A DNA stretch of 64,000 bases from PALSA-911 sp963839645 (GTDB lineage Bacteria > Pseudomonadota > Alphaproteobacteria > Acetobacterales > Acetobacteraceae): NCBI GenBank assembly GCA_963839645.1, contig CAWIVZ010000001.1, positions 1,302,001 through 1,366,000 on the forward strand. Reading direction: 5' to 3'. The position numbers were made by a program, and so were the translations under genes. Positions 63,637 through 64,000 of this stretch are shown piece by piece. How positions within the stretch are numbered: the first letter of the stretch is position 1; each line of letters begins with the position of its first letter. The notes beneath the pieces are model-generated. The model saw nothing but the letters and a program-made list of their open reading frames with translations, had not been told where the DNA came from and searched no databases.

Positions 63637-64000
63637 TCTGGTTTCCTGGCTCCCGGTATTCCTGGTTCTAGGGTCGCGGTCCCCGTTGGACCGACGCCGC
63701 CGATTATCCTATCCTAATCGTCTTTCCATGTGGTTGGCTTGGGCTGGGTGTCCCGTCACCGTGCCAGGCGTCCCAATCGTCACGGTCCGCCGCCGAAAGC
63801 GAGGGTAACCGCCCGGTCTGGTCTCTTACTCTTTTCGCAACCTGTCGCCCATACGCATGGGGAACCGGAAGTAGTGCACCTGCAGGACAATCGCGGTCCG
63901 GCGCCGGCCATTCCCGAGAATTCGGATCCGGAAAGTACCCCATCTCGCCATGGGGTAACGAAAAATTGTCCCCCGACCTCCGGGATCGCCGAGGAGCTTT
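63637..64000. other. Right-end region without a supported gene
   Basis: A 79-codon frame at 63704-63943 (reverse) shows no known motif and may be chance. The last ~60 bases (AAAAATTGTCCCCCGACC) resemble short CCCC-rich segments near 2341-2380 that often flank insertion elements. A transposon may begin just outside the window. Confidence 0.3.

Noticed and set aside
63704..63943. A 79-codon reverse frame at the right end as a gene
   Set aside because: No motif, no ribosome binding site and low-complexity composition; kept only as an uncharacterised end region.

Overview
The window is GC-rich, with dense genes on both strands, short intergenic gaps and GGAG-type ribosome binding sites. The gene families suggest an alphaproteobacterium, most likely an environmental Acetobacteraceae (Rhodospirillales) member: CaiB and acyl-CoA dehydrogenase catabolism, a BKACE protein, RND efflux, a Hint-domain remnant and ArdC, IS3, IS256 and IS630 debris. 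This placement is inferred from gene content; no rRNA is present.

Layout. 1-11.3 kb is an accessory, decayed region: a partial unknown gene, a frameshifted BKACE gene, tRNA-Arg(CCT) followed by a small island-like patch, a frameshifted dipeptide epimerase, an SDR, an esterase, an IS256 remnant, an M64 metallopeptidase/vWA fusion with its coupled partner, and ardC/IS3 scars. 12-15 kb is a compact operon of enoyl-CoA hydratase, a GrdB-like protein and a CaiB-type CoA transferase. An IS630 element separates it from a biosynthetic cluster at 16.4-29.4 kb. Leftward, that cluster encodes a highly reducing type I PKS, an alpha-oxoamine synthase overlapping it by ATGA, and a methyltransferase. Rightward it encodes a CDP-alcohol phosphatidyltransferase, a glycosyltransferase and an SDR. 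Together they read as a pathway for a PKS-derived sphingoid-type base or its phospho/glycolipid.

29.4-47.4 kb is mostly metabolism: NAD kinase and nitrilase, PhnW and formate-THF ligase, then a three-gene set (2OG-Fe oxygenase, a 351-aa protein of unknown function, and a UGSC-family selenoprotein with an in-frame UGA and a SECIS-like hairpin). After that come acyl-CoA dehydrogenase/phosphotransferase, a hydroxyacyl-CoA dehydrogenase, an ECF sigma factor with a divergent zinc-finger anti-sigma candidate, and a ThDP enzyme/alcohol dehydrogenase/hydrolase operon.

47.5-51.8 kb is an RND efflux pair. 51.9-53.9 kb is another scar region (IS3 C-terminus, truncated Hint protein, small remnants). 54-64 kb carries an amidohydrolase, a one-polypeptide biotin-dependent carboxylase, an outer-membrane barrel, and an asparaginase/MFS/glutaminase cluster.

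Two window-wide patterns matter. First, about eleven single-base frameshifts break otherwise well conserved genes, and nearly all are repaired by removing one base. That looks like sequence error as much as decay, so the PKS, phosphatidyltransferase and glycosyltransferase may be intact in the organism. Second, a palindromic TAGAGCA...ATCGCTT repeat sits at gene 3' ends and supplies the stop codon of three genes.
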